NCBI RefSeq assembly: GCF_011303555.1
Contig: NZ_CP049868.1
Coordinates: 868,001 to 932,000, forward strand
Source of the DNA: Pedobacter sp. HDW13
Lineage (GTDB): Bacteria > Bacteroidota > Bacteroidia > Sphingobacteriales > Sphingobacteriaceae
Length of the DNA: 64,000 bases
Direction: 5' to 3'
The position numbers and the translations under genes were made by a program. Below the pieces are notes generated by a model. It ran no database searches and was not told the DNA's origin. It saw only the letters and a program-made list of their open reading frames with translations. The first letter of the stretch is position 1, and each line of letters starts with the position of its first letter. Shown here in pieces: positions 31,178 to 40,937 of this stretch.

Positions 31178-33727
31178 TTATTTAGCAGATGAATCTTCTT
31201 CTGCTGATTGTTCTTTCTTCTTTTCGCCTTTTTTGTGATTTACCGAAATCAGATCTGTTGTTTTATCATAATCAATTTCTAAAACATCTCCTTCGGTTAA
31301 TTCGCCTTTAAGGATTTCTTCTGCGATCGGATCTTCAAGGTATTTCTGGATAGCCCTTTTTAAAGGACGGGCACCAAAATTACTATCAAAACCTTTCTCA
31401 GCAATGTATTCTTTTGCATTTTCGGTTAAAGCAATATCATAACCTAAAGTATGTACACGACCGAATAAAGCTTTTAATTCGATATCGATAATTTTGAAGA
31501 TTTCTTCTTTACCTAAGCTATTGAATACAACCACATCATCAACGCGGTTTAAAAACTCTGGTGCAAAAGCGCGTTTTAAAGCACTTTCAATTACACCGCG
31601 GCTGTGCGATTCGGCCTGATTGTTTTTTGCCGAAGTAGAGAAACCAACCCCCTGACCGAAATCTTTCAACTGGCGTGCGCCAATGTTAGAAGTCATGATG
31701 ATGATCGTATTTCTAAAATCAACTTTACGGCCTAAGCTATCGGTTAATTGTCCTTCGTCTAAAACCTGCAATAAGATATTGAATACATCAGGATGTGCTT
31801 TTTCAATCTCATCCAATAAGATTACCGCATAAGGTTTTCTTCTAACTTTTTCAGTTAACTGTCCACCTTCTTCATAACCTACATATCCCGGAGGCGCTCC
31901 TACTAAACGCGATACTGCAAATTTCTCCATGTACTCGCTCATGTCAATCTGAATCAGCGAATCGTCGCTATCAAACATGAAACGGGCCAGTTCTTTTGCC
32001 AATTCTGTTTTACCTACACCAGTTGGACCTAAGAAAATAAACGAACCAATTGGTTTTTTAGGATCTTTTAATCCGGCTCTTGTACGTTGGATGGCTTTGG
32101 TTAATTTCTTAATCGCATCATCTTGGCCGATAATTTTCTCGGCCACTTTGTCGTACATATTCAATAGCTTTTGGCTATCGGTTTGGCCAACACGTTGCAC
32201 CGGAATACCTGTCATCATGGCTACCACCTCTGCTACATTATCTTCTGATACTTCGTAACGTTTGGTTTTGGTTTCAGCTTCCCACTCTGCTTTGGCTTTA
32301 TCTAATTCTTCAATTAAATTTTTCTCTGTATCGCGGAGCTTCGCAGCTTCTTCGTATTTCTGACTGCGAACAACCTTGTTTTTCTCTAACTTGATATCTT
32401 CAATTTTAGCTTCGATATCAATAATGTTTTGAGGAACATGGATGTTGGTTAAGTGAACTCTCGATCCTGCCTCATCCAAAGCATCAATAGCTTTATCAGG
32501 CAAGAAACGGTCAGAAATATAACGCGATGTTAAAGTAACACAGGCCTGAATTGCCTCGTCTGTATAAGTTACACCGTGATGCTCTTCATACTTATCTTTA
32601 ATACGGGTTAAAATCTCTACAGTTTCATCAGGAGTTGCTGGCTCAACCATCACTTTTTGGAAACGACGGTCTAAAGCACCATCTTTTTCAATGTACTGAC
32701 GGTACTCATCTAAAGTAGTGGCACCAATACATTGAATTTCACCCCTGGCCAAAGCTGGTTTAAACATGTTTGAAGCATCAAGCGAACCCGATGCACCTCC
32801 TGCGCCAACAATGGTATGAATCTCATCAATAAATAAAATTACATCAGTAGATTTTTCAAGCTCGTTCATCACGGCTTTCATACGCTCTTCGAACTGACCA
32901 CGGTATTTTGTACCGGCCACCAGCGAAGCTAAATCTAAAGTAACTACACGTTTGCCAAATAGCACACGCGAAACTTTACGTTGTACAATACGTAAGGCCA
33001 AACCTTCTGCAATTGCCGATTTACCAACGCCCGGTTCTCCAATCAAAATCGGGTTGTTCTTTTTTCTACGAGATAAAATCTGTGATACGCGTTCAATTTC
33101 TTTCTCGCGGCCAACAATCGGGTCTAAGCGACCTTCTTCTGCTGCCTTGGTTAAATCTCGACCGAAATTATCTAAAACCGGAGTTTTCGATTTTATATCT
33201 GAAACCTTTTTAGGTGTACTAAAGCTTTCTTCTTCGCGATAATCATCATCACCACCTGTAGAGGCACTGTTCGAAATATCGTCTCTGAATCCGTTCTTAT
33301 TTACTTCTACCTCTTGTTTAAAAACATCATAAGTAACGCCATACTGTAACAAGATTTGTGAGGCAATGTTATCATCATCTCTCAAAACCGATAGCAATAA
33401 ATGTTCGGTGCCAATTAAATCGCTTTTAAATATTTTAGCTTCTAAGTAAGTAATCTTTAAAACTTTTTCGGCCTGTTTCGTCAACGGAATATTGCCTAAG
33501 TTTACTGTAACACTCGATGTACCGCGAACGGCATCTTCAATTGAGCGGCGCAATTTACCAGTATCAACTCCTAACGATCGTAAAATTTTTATTGCCATAC
33601 CATCGCCTTCGCGGATGAGGCCTAATAATAAATGCTCGGTTCCGATGTAATCGTGCCCTAAGCGGAGCGCTTCCTCCCTACTAAAAGAGATTACATCTTT
33701 AACCTGTGGTGAAAATTTTGCTTCCAT
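31178..33727 (-). CDS. clpC: ClpC-type AAA+ unfoldase
   Basis: The 849-residue two-ring Clp ATPase starts with a double Clp_N domain (about 4-145, with SREEALRLGHDYIGTEHLLL repeated). The first AAA+ domain has Walker A GEPGVGKSA and Walker B VILFIDEIH. A central coiled coil holds a UVR-like segment (QKYEEAAKLRDTEKNL). The second AAA+ domain has GPTGVGKTE and VILLDEIEKAHPD. A Lys/Glu-rich tail follows. It feeds substrates to ClpP. No adaptor gene is nearby. It is a single-gene unit with its own terminator. Confidence 0.95.
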   Translation of the reverse strand: MEAKFSPQVKDVISFSREEALRLGHDYIGTEHLLLGLIREGDGMAIKILRSLGVDTGKLRRSIEDAVRGTSSVTVNLGNIPLTKQAEKVLKITYLEAKIFKSDLIGTEHLLLSVLRDDDNIASQILLQYGVTYDVFKQEVEVNKNGFRDDISNSASTGGDDDYREEESFSTPKKVSDIKSKTPVLDNFGRDLTKAAEEGRLDPIVGREKEIERVSQILSRRKKNNPILIGEPGVGKSAIAEGLALRIVQRKVSRVLFGKRVVTLDLASLVAGTKYRGQFEERMKAVMNELEKSTDVILFIDEIHTIVGAGGASGSLDASNMFKPALARGEIQCIGATTLDEYRQYIEKDGALDRRFQKVMVEPATPDETVEILTRIKDKYEEHHGVTYTDEAIQACVTLTSRYISDRFLPDKAIDALDEAGSRVHLTNIHVPQNIIDIEAKIEDIKLEKNKVVRSQKYEEAAKLRDTEKNLIEELDKAKAEWEAETKTKRYEVSEDNVAEVVAMMTGIPVQRVGQTDSQKLLNMYDKVAEKIIGQDDAIKKLTKAIQRTRAGLKDPKKPIGSFIFLGPTGVGKTELAKELARFMFDSDDSLIQIDMSEYMEKFAVSRLVGAPPGYVGYEEGGQLTEKVRRKPYAVILLDEIEKAHPDVFNILLQVLDEGQLTDSLGRKVDFRNTIIIMTSNIGARQLKDFGQGVGFSTSAKNNQAESHSRGVIESALKRAFAPEFLNRVDDVVVFNSLGKEEIFKIIDIELKALFGRVHTLGYDIALTENAKEYIAEKGFDSNFGARPLKRAIQKYLEDPIAEEILKGELTEGDVLEIDYDKTTDLISVNHKKGEKKKEQSAEEDSSAK

Positions 33728-34443
33728 AATACCTTTCTTAACAGCTACGTCCCTAAACTATAAAATAAATTATAAAAAGAGTAGGTGCTGTTTTCTTTAT
33801 TTTATCAACAATTGCGCCATACGGGTGGATAAAGCGGCCTTTAAACGCCTGAAAGGCTTAAAATCAATGTAAGAATGTCGTTTCGATAAATATTATTTTA
33901 TTTGTATTTATCTACGTAATAAGTGCAATAAAGGTTTTAAAGCGGGTTTTGCCAAAAACATACGCTAAAAATAATTTTATTGTCGGTTTATTGTAAGTAT
34001 TTTTCCTCACTTAAAAACTGACAAAATGTATCTATTTATATAGGCAATTTACAAGTTTTGACAGAAAATTAAAAGTATCATGCCATCATTTAACATTTTC
34101 ATTAGATAAAAATCAACAAGCTAATGCTGCCATTGTATTGTTGCGTTAATTACTATACGGCAATAACCTTAATTAGGTTGTTTTTGTTTTCAGAAAACAG
34201 GGCCAAAACTTAAGCGTACCATTAAGTAAAAAAGCCTTTCAATCCTGAAAAGCTTTTTAAATTTACTAACGTTTACGGTATCTACTAAGAATTAATCCGT
34301 GTTTTAAAAGTAAAACATTTATTCATCAAGTTATCAATCAGCTGGTATTATGAAAATTTGCTGATAATTAAATTAAAACGAAGTTAGAAACTGGTTCATC
34401 AACCTTAAATTCATACAAATTTAGCCTGGTCCAAACACTCCTG
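33728..34443. other. 716-bp non-coding gap
   Basis: This AT-rich stretch lies upstream of clpC and downstream of the MscS-family gene. I see no credible protein gene. It contains one terminator-like hairpin at 34229-34258, so a small RNA cannot be excluded. Confidence 0.55.
34229..34258. terminator. terminator-like hairpin
   Basis: A 13-bp stem AAAAAGCCTTTCA/TGAAAAGCTTTTT with one mismatch and loop ATCC, with A and T runs on both sides. It lies 186 bases beyond the MscS-family stop. It could end that transcript or an unannotated small RNA. Confidence 0.6.
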
Positions 34444-36897
34444 CTATTCTTCTTTAGGATAGCGTACCGTAATTTCTTGCTGCTGAAAAGGAATACTGAT
34501 ATCATTAGCTTTGAAAGCCTCGTTAATGGCAACAATAAGATCGCTTTTAGTTGAATTTGCCTGACCAATGTGCTTAGTCCAAAAATAAATTCTAATATCA
34601 ATGGCACTACTGGCAAACTGTTCAAACTGCACCAGCGGCCCCGGGTTTTTGGCAATGCGCTCTTCGTCTCCCAATACCTGCATTAAAACCTTTCTGGTTT
34701 TTTCAAGATCAGTTTGATAGGCAACGCCAACAATTATGGATACCCGTTTACGGTTTCCGCCCAACGACCAGTTGATAAGGTGTGCGTTTAGCAAATCGCC
34801 ATTGGGCATTACCACGTCGGCACCATCCCAGGTCGAAATTACACTACTTCTAAACCCAATCGATTTCATGGTGCCACCCTGGCCGTCAACATCCACAATA
34901 TCGCCAACATTTACCGGTTTTTCGAAGGCAATAATTAACCCGCTCACCAGATTGTTTACCAAAGTCTGTAAACCAAAACCAATACCCACACCCAAGGCGC
35001 CCAGGATAATCGTAATCCGATCTACCGGTATACCTGCAGCTGCAATGGCCAAAAACAGGCCAATGGCCAGAATGGCAATACGAACCAAAAGCAACCAGCT
35101 GCCTATGCCATAGTTTTTTTGATCGTCTTTATGCTCTAAATGTTTATCGGTAGCAAAAAACGATACGACCTTCGAAACAATTAATGAGATTACGATAATT
35201 ACGATAAACAATAAAACCGTATTGATACTAAAAGTATAATCGCCTATGGTTCTATCATTGCTAAAGAACTCTTTTAATGGTTTCGAGAAATAGTTATAGG
35301 CTGGAAAATTACGACCGAAAAGTACCAGCCAGCCTGCTACAAGCAATCCATAAAACAATAGCGGTGCCCGTTTACCTACTTTAGAAAAATTGAGATAAAA
35401 CAGCTTTTTATCTTGCCCCGAGTAGATGTTGAAAGCTAAAAACAGTCCTTCGTTAATTAGCCTAACCGTCCAGAGGAAAAGTATTGCTACCACCACATTT
35501 AGGTAACCGCTTATAAAAAGTGTTTTAGCCAGATTATACCTGCCCAATATATTCGAAAGCATCGAGAATGCCTCTAACACTACCATAAAACCAATCGAAT
35601 ATACAATCCATTTCTCTCTTAGCGTATCCCTTTTACCCCTTAACAAAGTAAACAAACCAAAAATTACTCCGGCACAAGAAATAATCAAAATCTGCCACCT
35701 TTCTGTTCGTGAGGCCTGCAATACCAGATTATCAACCGCAGCGAGCATAAAAAGTATAACCATGGTTATCCACACATTCATCCAGTACTTATTGATGAAC
35801 TTTCTGAAAATGATACTTAAGGACAGACAGGAAGTTATCCAGAATATGACATTGAGAATAAAGGGTGGTGACCTGAAAATGAACTGAAATATGCTGGTAA
35901 CAATTAGCAATGCCGATAAAAACGGATACCTGATTACCAGTTGACCGTCCATATCCGGGCGCAACAAATTCGATTCGATATAAATACTTTTAAGTGATTT
36001 AAGATAAGTGCACGATAAAAAAACCAGCAGCATCAGTGTCAGTAATTTTCCATAATTATTTTCGGCATAAAAGCCTAGGGTCATTACCCCTTTGACCCAG
36101 GAGTGGGTCAGTATTTCGCCAAACGGTCGATAATGTCCTTCCGGTCCTAAAATATTACCAAATTCACGTTTAAAACTATTGCCTGCCATTTCTTCCTGAT
36201 AGGCTGCTATTTCTTCTAAATGGTTTTGTAATTTAAAAACGGTAACATTTACCTGCGCTAATAAATTTTGAATATTGGCATTCGCAATTTTAAGCATACT
36301 ATCAACCGGCTTAATCTCTTTAGCTACAAGCACAACCTTCTGCAGGTATTTCATTAATGAAACCGAATCTTGCGGAAACTTAAAAAGCGCAGGTTCGCTC
36401 GACAAAGAATCCAGCTGATAACGAAAATTATTGAGTTGTTGCTGACTGGCATCCAAGCTGAGTTTTCGGGCACTCGCTTTATTAAGCAGTTCGGTTAATA
36501 TTTTGGAAGTTGCCGTTAGGTTGCGAAAAGTTTGTGATGTACCCTTATTTATAAACACCCCATCACTCGCCCGCGCAAAATCATCATCTATCTCTCTCAA
36601 TTGGGTTTTTATTCCCGGCGTATCTAAACCGTTGTTCAGGTAGTTTTTGGCCTTTTGTATGGCTTTCCTGGCTTGTTCAAATATCCTAATCTGATCGATT
36701 GTTGCTTTATCTGCTGCTAATTCAGCCTTGCTTTTTTTAGCCGAACTTTTGGCAAAATCCTGCATCCGCTCTACAAAGCTCCGTTTCAAACTATCAGCAG
36801 GCTTAAGGATATTTACGCTATCCTTATTTTGTGCCCGGGCCATGTTTAAGACAAACGGTAACATAAATAAGAGAAGCAACAGTTTTTTGATTTTCAT
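34444..36897 (-). CDS. large MscS-family mechanosensitive channel
   Basis: The 817-residue protein has a signal peptide (cleavage after ARAQ) and a long helical periplasmic region with heptad-like stretches (about 30-250). About ten membrane helices follow, then the MscS core (about 600-700; AAAGIPVDRITIILGALGVG, GFGLQTLVNNLVSGLIIAFE, KPVNVGDIVDV) and a cytoplasmic beta/alpha domain. The layout resembles the large MscK/YbiO-type channels that vent osmolytes. ATG at 36897 is chosen because it begins the signal peptide; the upstream ATG would add seven residues. Confidence 0.9.
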   Translation of the reverse strand: MKIKKLLLLLFMLPFVLNMARAQNKDSVNILKPADSLKRSFVERMQDFAKSSAKKSKAELAADKATIDQIRIFEQARKAIQKAKNYLNNGLDTPGIKTQLREIDDDFARASDGVFINKGTSQTFRNLTATSKILTELLNKASARKLSLDASQQQLNNFRYQLDSLSSEPALFKFPQDSVSLMKYLQKVVLVAKEIKPVDSMLKIANANIQNLLAQVNVTVFKLQNHLEEIAAYQEEMAGNSFKREFGNILGPEGHYRPFGEILTHSWVKGVMTLGFYAENNYGKLLTLMLLVFLSCTYLKSLKSIYIESNLLRPDMDGQLVIRYPFLSALLIVTSIFQFIFRSPPFILNVIFWITSCLSLSIIFRKFINKYWMNVWITMVILFMLAAVDNLVLQASRTERWQILIISCAGVIFGLFTLLRGKRDTLREKWIVYSIGFMVVLEAFSMLSNILGRYNLAKTLFISGYLNVVVAILFLWTVRLINEGLFLAFNIYSGQDKKLFYLNFSKVGKRAPLLFYGLLVAGWLVLFGRNFPAYNYFSKPLKEFFSNDRTIGDYTFSINTVLLFIVIIVISLIVSKVVSFFATDKHLEHKDDQKNYGIGSWLLLVRIAILAIGLFLAIAAAGIPVDRITIILGALGVGIGFGLQTLVNNLVSGLIIAFEKPVNVGDIVDVDGQGGTMKSIGFRSSVISTWDGADVVMPNGDLLNAHLINWSLGGNRKRVSIIVGVAYQTDLEKTRKVLMQVLGDEERIAKNPGPLVQFEQFASSAIDIRIYFWTKHIGQANSTKSDLIVAINEAFKANDISIPFQQQEITVRYPKEE

Positions 36898-37025
36898 AAG
36901 CGGCGTAATTAATACCAATAATACAAAATTATATCAATTAGTTTTAAGTACCTGCATTTTGAAATTTCACTACAGAATTGACTTGATTTTCATCACAACC
37001 CCTAAAAATTCAGGCATGTTATAAT

Positions 37026-37033
37026 TATATTTG
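37026..37033 (+). promoter_or_regulatory. promoter -7 element
   Basis: TATATTTG matches TAnnTTTG, 18 bases before the ATG at 37052. No TTG lies at the ideal upstream distance. Confidence 0.5.
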
Positions 37034-37051
37034 GGTCATAAACCTATTAAC

Positions 37052-37897
37052 ATGAAAAAAATACATTTATTTATTTTAGCGATATTGCTCTCGTTCAATG
37101 TTCTTGCACAAACTAAAACTACCAGGGTAGACATTATTCAAAAAACCAACGGAGAAGAAATGAAAGGAAAAGTAACCCGGATTACCGATACTGACATTTC
37201 TTTTGTTTATGCTGGCGAAACCCTCGAGTATTCAATCAAAAAATCTGACATCCAGAAAGTAACCTATGCCAGTGGCCGTACCGAAGTTTTTAGCCAGGCC
37301 AGTCTTCCGGCGCAAGACCGCCAAAAAGATCAGGTAACCATGAGCGCAACACCTGCCGATCATCATAACAAAATTGCCATTTTGCCTTTTACATTTCTAA
37401 TGGATAACCAGCCTGGTGCCGATGAAGTGGGCTATAAAGCACAGGACGATACGTACAGCATCCTGTCTCAACATTCCGCAGGTTACACCATATTAGATCC
37501 GCGCACTACCAATGCTAAATTAATACAGGCGGGCATTACCAAAGAAAAAATCAGGGGGTTTTCGATGAAAGATATTTGCGATGCCTTAGGAGTAGAATAT
37601 ATTATTGATGGCAGCATTACCCAAAATAAAGGTTACCAAACCAGTTCTACCAGTGATAATTCCAATACCAAAATCAAAAGAAACGACAATGATAAAATTA
37701 GGGGTGGCTCAACTTCGAGTTCGAGTTATAGCAGTGCGGCGCAGCGCTATGATGTAAGTGTTGGCCTTCACATTTATATGGATAACAATGCCAGTATTTA
37801 CAACCAAAACCACAAAGCATTTTTCTCTAATACCGATGGTTCGTACAGCAGCCCTTTAGAATACCTGCTAAAACGTTGTCCTTTATACCGCAAATAA
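37052..37897 (+). CDS. secreted protein with CsgG-like region
   Basis: The 281-residue protein has a signal peptide (cleavage after NVLAQ) and a short beta-rich N-terminal module (DIIQKTNGEEMKGKVTRITD, EYSIKKSDIQKVTYASG). The central region has the CsgG/TolB-N style pattern: KIAILPF, a Leu-rich helix with YTILDPR, then ICDALGVEYIIDGSITQNKG. A Ser-rich patch lies near residue 220. It may help assemble an envelope structure, but this is inference from fold-like motifs. The TTG at 37031 lies inside the promoter box, so ATG 37052 is used. Confidence 0.7.
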   Translation: MKKIHLFILAILLSFNVLAQTKTTRVDIIQKTNGEEMKGKVTRITDTDISFVYAGETLEYSIKKSDIQKVTYASGRTEVFSQASLPAQDRQKDQVTMSATPADHHNKIAILPFTFLMDNQPGADEVGYKAQDDTYSILSQHSAGYTILDPRTTNAKLIQAGITKEKIRGFSMKDICDALGVEYIIDGSITQNKGYQTSSTSDNSNTKIKRNDNDKIRGGSTSSSSYSSAAQRYDVSVGLHIYMDNNASIYNQNHKAFFSNTDGSYSSPLEYLLKRCPLYRK

Positions 37898-37940
37898 AAA
37901 CACTAAAATATTGCCTTTTAAGGCGAATTTCTAACTTATT

Positions 37941-37979
37941 AAAAACAGGGTTTCCACGTACCGCGGGAACCCTGTTTTT
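37941..37979 (+). terminator. terminator of the CsgG-like gene
   Basis: The stem AAAAACAGGGTT/AACCCTGTTTTT with a long inner loop is followed by TTTTTCTTTT. Confidence 0.8.
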
Positions 37980-38018
37980 CTTTTAATACTACTTTATTAA
38001 GTTTACCAATAAAGCCCT

Positions 38019-38047
38019 TTGGAATAGCCTTGTTGTTTCTATCTTTG
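38019..38047 (+). promoter_or_regulatory. ettA promoter
   Basis: TTG (38019-38021), 18 bases, TATCTTTG (38040-38047), giving a leader of roughly 100 bases before ettA. Confidence 0.7.
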
Positions 38048-38155
38048 TAGCGATTTGATCCTAAGCCATTGAAAATGGCAAAGCTGGTCTTAAATCTAAA
38101 TAACCTCTTTTTATAAAATACAAAGTTTAAACATTATTAAAATCATATAAATACT

Positions 38156-39835
38156 ATGTCAGACGAGAAAATCATTTTTTCAATGGCGGGTGTAAATAAA
38201 ATTTACCCTCCACAAAAACAGGTTTTAAAAAATATTTATCTTTCTTTCTTTTACGGCGCCAAAATTGGTGTAATTGGTTTAAACGGTTCTGGTAAATCGT
38301 CACTTTTAAAAATCATTGCTGGTTTAGATAAATCATACCAGGGTGAAGTTGTTTTCTCGCCAGGTTATTCGGTAGGTTATTTAGCTCAAGAGCCAATTCT
38401 TGATCCCGAAAAAACCGTTCGCGAAGTGGTAGAGGAAGGTGTTGCAGAAGTTACTGCTATTTTAAAAGAATACGAAGAAGTAAACGAAGCCTTTGGTTTG
38501 GAAGAAAATTATTCTGATCCGGACGCGATGGATAAACTGATGGCCAGACAAGGCCAGCTTCAGGACAAAATCGATGCTTTAGGTGCCTGGGAAATTGATT
38601 CGAAATTAGAAAGGGCCATGGATGCTTTGCGCTGCCCTGATCCAGATACTAAAATTGGTGTGCTATCAGGTGGTGAACGCCGTCGTGTGGCCATGTGCCG
38701 CTTGCTGTTGCAACACCCTGATGTATTGTTATTGGATGAGCCTACCAACCACTTGGACGCTGAAAGTATCGATTGGTTAGAACAGTTCTTACAAAATTAC
38801 GAAGGAACCGTTATTGCGGTTACCCACGACAGGTACTTCCTGGATAATGTGGCCGGATGGATTTTAGAGTTAGATCGTGGTGAAGGTATTCCTTGGAAAG
38901 GAAATTACAGCAGCTGGTTAGACCAGAAAGCGAAACGTTTGGCCCAGGAAGAGAAAACCGAAAGCAAACGCCAGAAAACACTAGAACGCGAGCTGGAGTG
39001 GGTACGTATGGCACCAAAAGCACGTCACGCCAAATCAAAAGCACGTATTGCCAACTACGATAAACTAGCATCAGAAGATGGCAGAGAAAGAGAAGATAAA
39101 CTGGAGCTTTTCATCCCTGCCGGACCGCGTTTGGGTAATGTAGTAATCGAAGCGACCAATGTAACCAAAGCTTATGGTGATAAAGTGCTTTTCGATAACC
39201 TGAATTTTTCGCTTCCGCCAGCAGGTATTGTAGGCATTATTGGTCCGAACGGCGCCGGTAAAACCACTTTATTCCGTTTAATTACCGGGCAGGAAGAAGC
39301 CGATGCCGGTACTTTCCGTGTGGGCGAAACGGTTGAACTGGGTTATGTAGATCAGATGCACAACGATTTAGATGCCGATAAAACTGTTTATGAGAACATT
39401 ACCGATGGTTTAGATAACATTCAATTGGGTAACAAAGCAGTTAATGGACGTGCCTATGTTTCCAAATTCAATTTCAATGGTGGCGATCAACAGAAAAAAG
39501 TAGGTATTTTATCAGGTGGAGAGCGTAACCGTGTCCATTTAGCCATTACCCTTAAAAAAGGTGCTAACGTACTTTTACTAGATGAGCCTACCAACGATAT
39601 CGATGTAAATACTTTGCGCGCCCTCGAAGAAGCTTTAGAAAACTTTGGCGGCTGTGCGGTAGTAATCAGTCACGACAGGTGGTTCTTAGACCGGATTTGT
39701 ACGCATATTCTGGCATTTGAAGGCAACTCGGAAGTGTATTTCTTTGAAGGTAACTACTCTGACTATGAGGAAAACCGCAAAAAACGTTTGGGTGATGTTA
39801 CACCAAAACGCATCAGATATAAAAAATTAAATTAA
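38156..39835 (+). CDS. ettA: energy-dependent translational throttle EttA (ABC-F)
   Basis: The 559-residue twin-ATPase ABC-F protein acts at the ribosomal E site and lacks membrane segments. Both cassettes are intact: GLNGSGKSS and LSGGERRRV with DEPTNHLDAES, then GPNGAGKTT and LSGGERNRV with DEPTNDIDVNT. The arm and linker between them are rich in Lys, Arg and Glu (KRLAQEEKTESKRQKTLERE). The length and sequence fit EttA rather than the antibiotic-resistance ABC-F proteins. It is a single gene with its own promoter and terminator. Confidence 0.93.
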   Translation: MSDEKIIFSMAGVNKIYPPQKQVLKNIYLSFFYGAKIGVIGLNGSGKSSLLKIIAGLDKSYQGEVVFSPGYSVGYLAQEPILDPEKTVREVVEEGVAEVTAILKEYEEVNEAFGLEENYSDPDAMDKLMARQGQLQDKIDALGAWEIDSKLERAMDALRCPDPDTKIGVLSGGERRRVAMCRLLLQHPDVLLLDEPTNHLDAESIDWLEQFLQNYEGTVIAVTHDRYFLDNVAGWILELDRGEGIPWKGNYSSWLDQKAKRLAQEEKTESKRQKTLERELEWVRMAPKARHAKSKARIANYDKLASEDGREREDKLELFIPAGPRLGNVVIEATNVTKAYGDKVLFDNLNFSLPPAGIVGIIGPNGAGKTTLFRLITGQEEADAGTFRVGETVELGYVDQMHNDLDADKTVYENITDGLDNIQLGNKAVNGRAYVSKFNFNGGDQQKKVGILSGGERNRVHLAITLKKGANVLLLDEPTNDIDVNTLRALEEALENFGGCAVVISHDRWFLDRICTHILAFEGNSEVYFFEGNYSDYEENRKKRLGDVTPKRIRYKKLN

Positions 39836-39838
39836 AGC

Positions 39839-39866
39839 AAAAGTCCCGATCAAAATCGGGACTTTT
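39839..39866 (+). terminator. ettA terminator
   Basis: Perfect 12-bp stem AAAAGTCCCGAT/ATCGGGACTTTT with loop CAAA and a T run, 4 bases after the stop. Confidence 0.92.
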
Positions 39867-39941
39867 TTTGTTTGAGAAACTGGCGTTAATAAAAAATTTT
39901 CCGAAGAAGTCAAGTTTTAAAACTTGACTTCTTTATAGCCA

Positions 39942-40328
39942 TTACATAGATGCTGTAAATGGAGCCAGTCTTTGAGCTTCTTTCGCTTTTCGTTTTCCTC
40001 TGAAAAAGAAATACAGGTTAATAAACAGCATGATGCCAAGGTAAATAGCAAAGCCCCCAATTTTAGAACTTAGCGCTTCGATTAAATTGCGGTAATCGTT
40101 TTCGTAGATTGTAATTTTCATAATTAAAAGTGCAAAACCGATATTCAGCAGGTAAAAACCTGTTTCAAAAAGTTTATTGGTTGCAAAAGCTATTTCTTCG
40201 CGGCCTTTAAAAATATCGAGCATGTACACTTTACTATTTTTAAACAGCGTTTTTGAAACATAAAAAGTTAAGAAAAGTACAACAGGTAAATAAACTGCGT
40301 AGCCGATTAAAATTTTTGTCGTTTCCAT
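39942..40328 (-). CDS. small membrane protein, unknown function (copy A)
   Basis: The 128-residue protein has about four predicted membrane helices (ILIGYAVYLPVVLFLTFYV, GFYLLNIGFALLIMKI, GFAIYLGIMLFINLYFFF) and a basic C-terminal tail. It shares its layout with the neighbouring gene: a short first helix, a charged loop, then an NK-x-xx-x-YLLNIG segment. I do not recognise a family. It probably lies in one transcript with the gene 19 bases upstream. Confidence 0.65.
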   Translation of the reverse strand: METTKILIGYAVYLPVVLFLTFYVSKTLFKNSKVYMLDIFKGREEIAFATNKLFETGFYLLNIGFALLIMKITIYENDYRNLIEALSSKIGGFAIYLGIMLFINLYFFFRGKRKAKEAQRLAPFTASM

Positions 40329-40347
40329 AATCCGGATTTTTAGATTG

Positions 40348-40695
40348 TTATTTAATTAATTTATGAATGGTATTGGTGAGCAAAAAGATATTTAAGTAAT
40401 GAAGCACCGAGAGGATGCAAATGATAGTCGCCACTTTTATGGACATAATTTCAATAAGCTGTAACGATGAGGTGATGGTCTCCCAGCCAATCAGTGTCAT
40501 ACTGCAGTAGCCAATATTTACCAGATAATAAGCCACCAGTAATGATTTATTAATTTGCTGGCAGAGCTCCAGATGATCTGGTATCAGTTCGGCTACGAAA
40601 ACATTGCCGTTACGGTAGCAGATTTTTCCCACCACCACAATGATGAATACGATAATCGAAATAAAAATGCTGTATCCTAATATATTGTAATCCAT
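40348..40695 (-). CDS. small membrane protein, unknown function (copy B)
   Basis: The 115-residue protein starts at ATG 40695. An upstream TTG would add eight residues but gives no better signal. It has about four membrane helices (FISIIVFIIVVVGKICY, YYLVNIGYCSMTLIG, VATIICILSVLHYLNIF). The segment QQINKSLLVAYYLVNIGY parallels ATNKLFETGFYLLNIGFA of the downstream gene, so the two look like diverged duplicates. Role unknown. Confidence 0.65.
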   Translation of the reverse strand: MDYNILGYSIFISIIVFIIVVVGKICYRNGNVFVAELIPDHLELCQQINKSLLVAYYLVNIGYCSMTLIGWETITSSLQLIEIMSIKVATIICILSVLHYLNIFLLTNTIHKLIK

Positions 40696-40937
40696 AATGA
40701 GCAGATTTGACACCAACAATAAATTAAACTTTCAGGAAAAACTGAAAATATAGATCAAAAAATTTAGGGGTACTTCCCCTATCTGTTTCAACCGCTTTTC
40801 TTTCTCGCTTTTGATGACTCAAACATAAATCAATATTACTGAAATTTCAAATATTATTGAAAGTTTATTTCAAAAATATTTATCAGGTTGCCACGGAGGC
40901 TCAGATTAACATCGCATGTTTCGTTTCCCCAGTAAAA

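Noticed and set aside
34736..35113. 125-codon plus-strand frame
   Set aside because: Antisense to the MscS core, with low-complexity Pro/Ser/Thr content.
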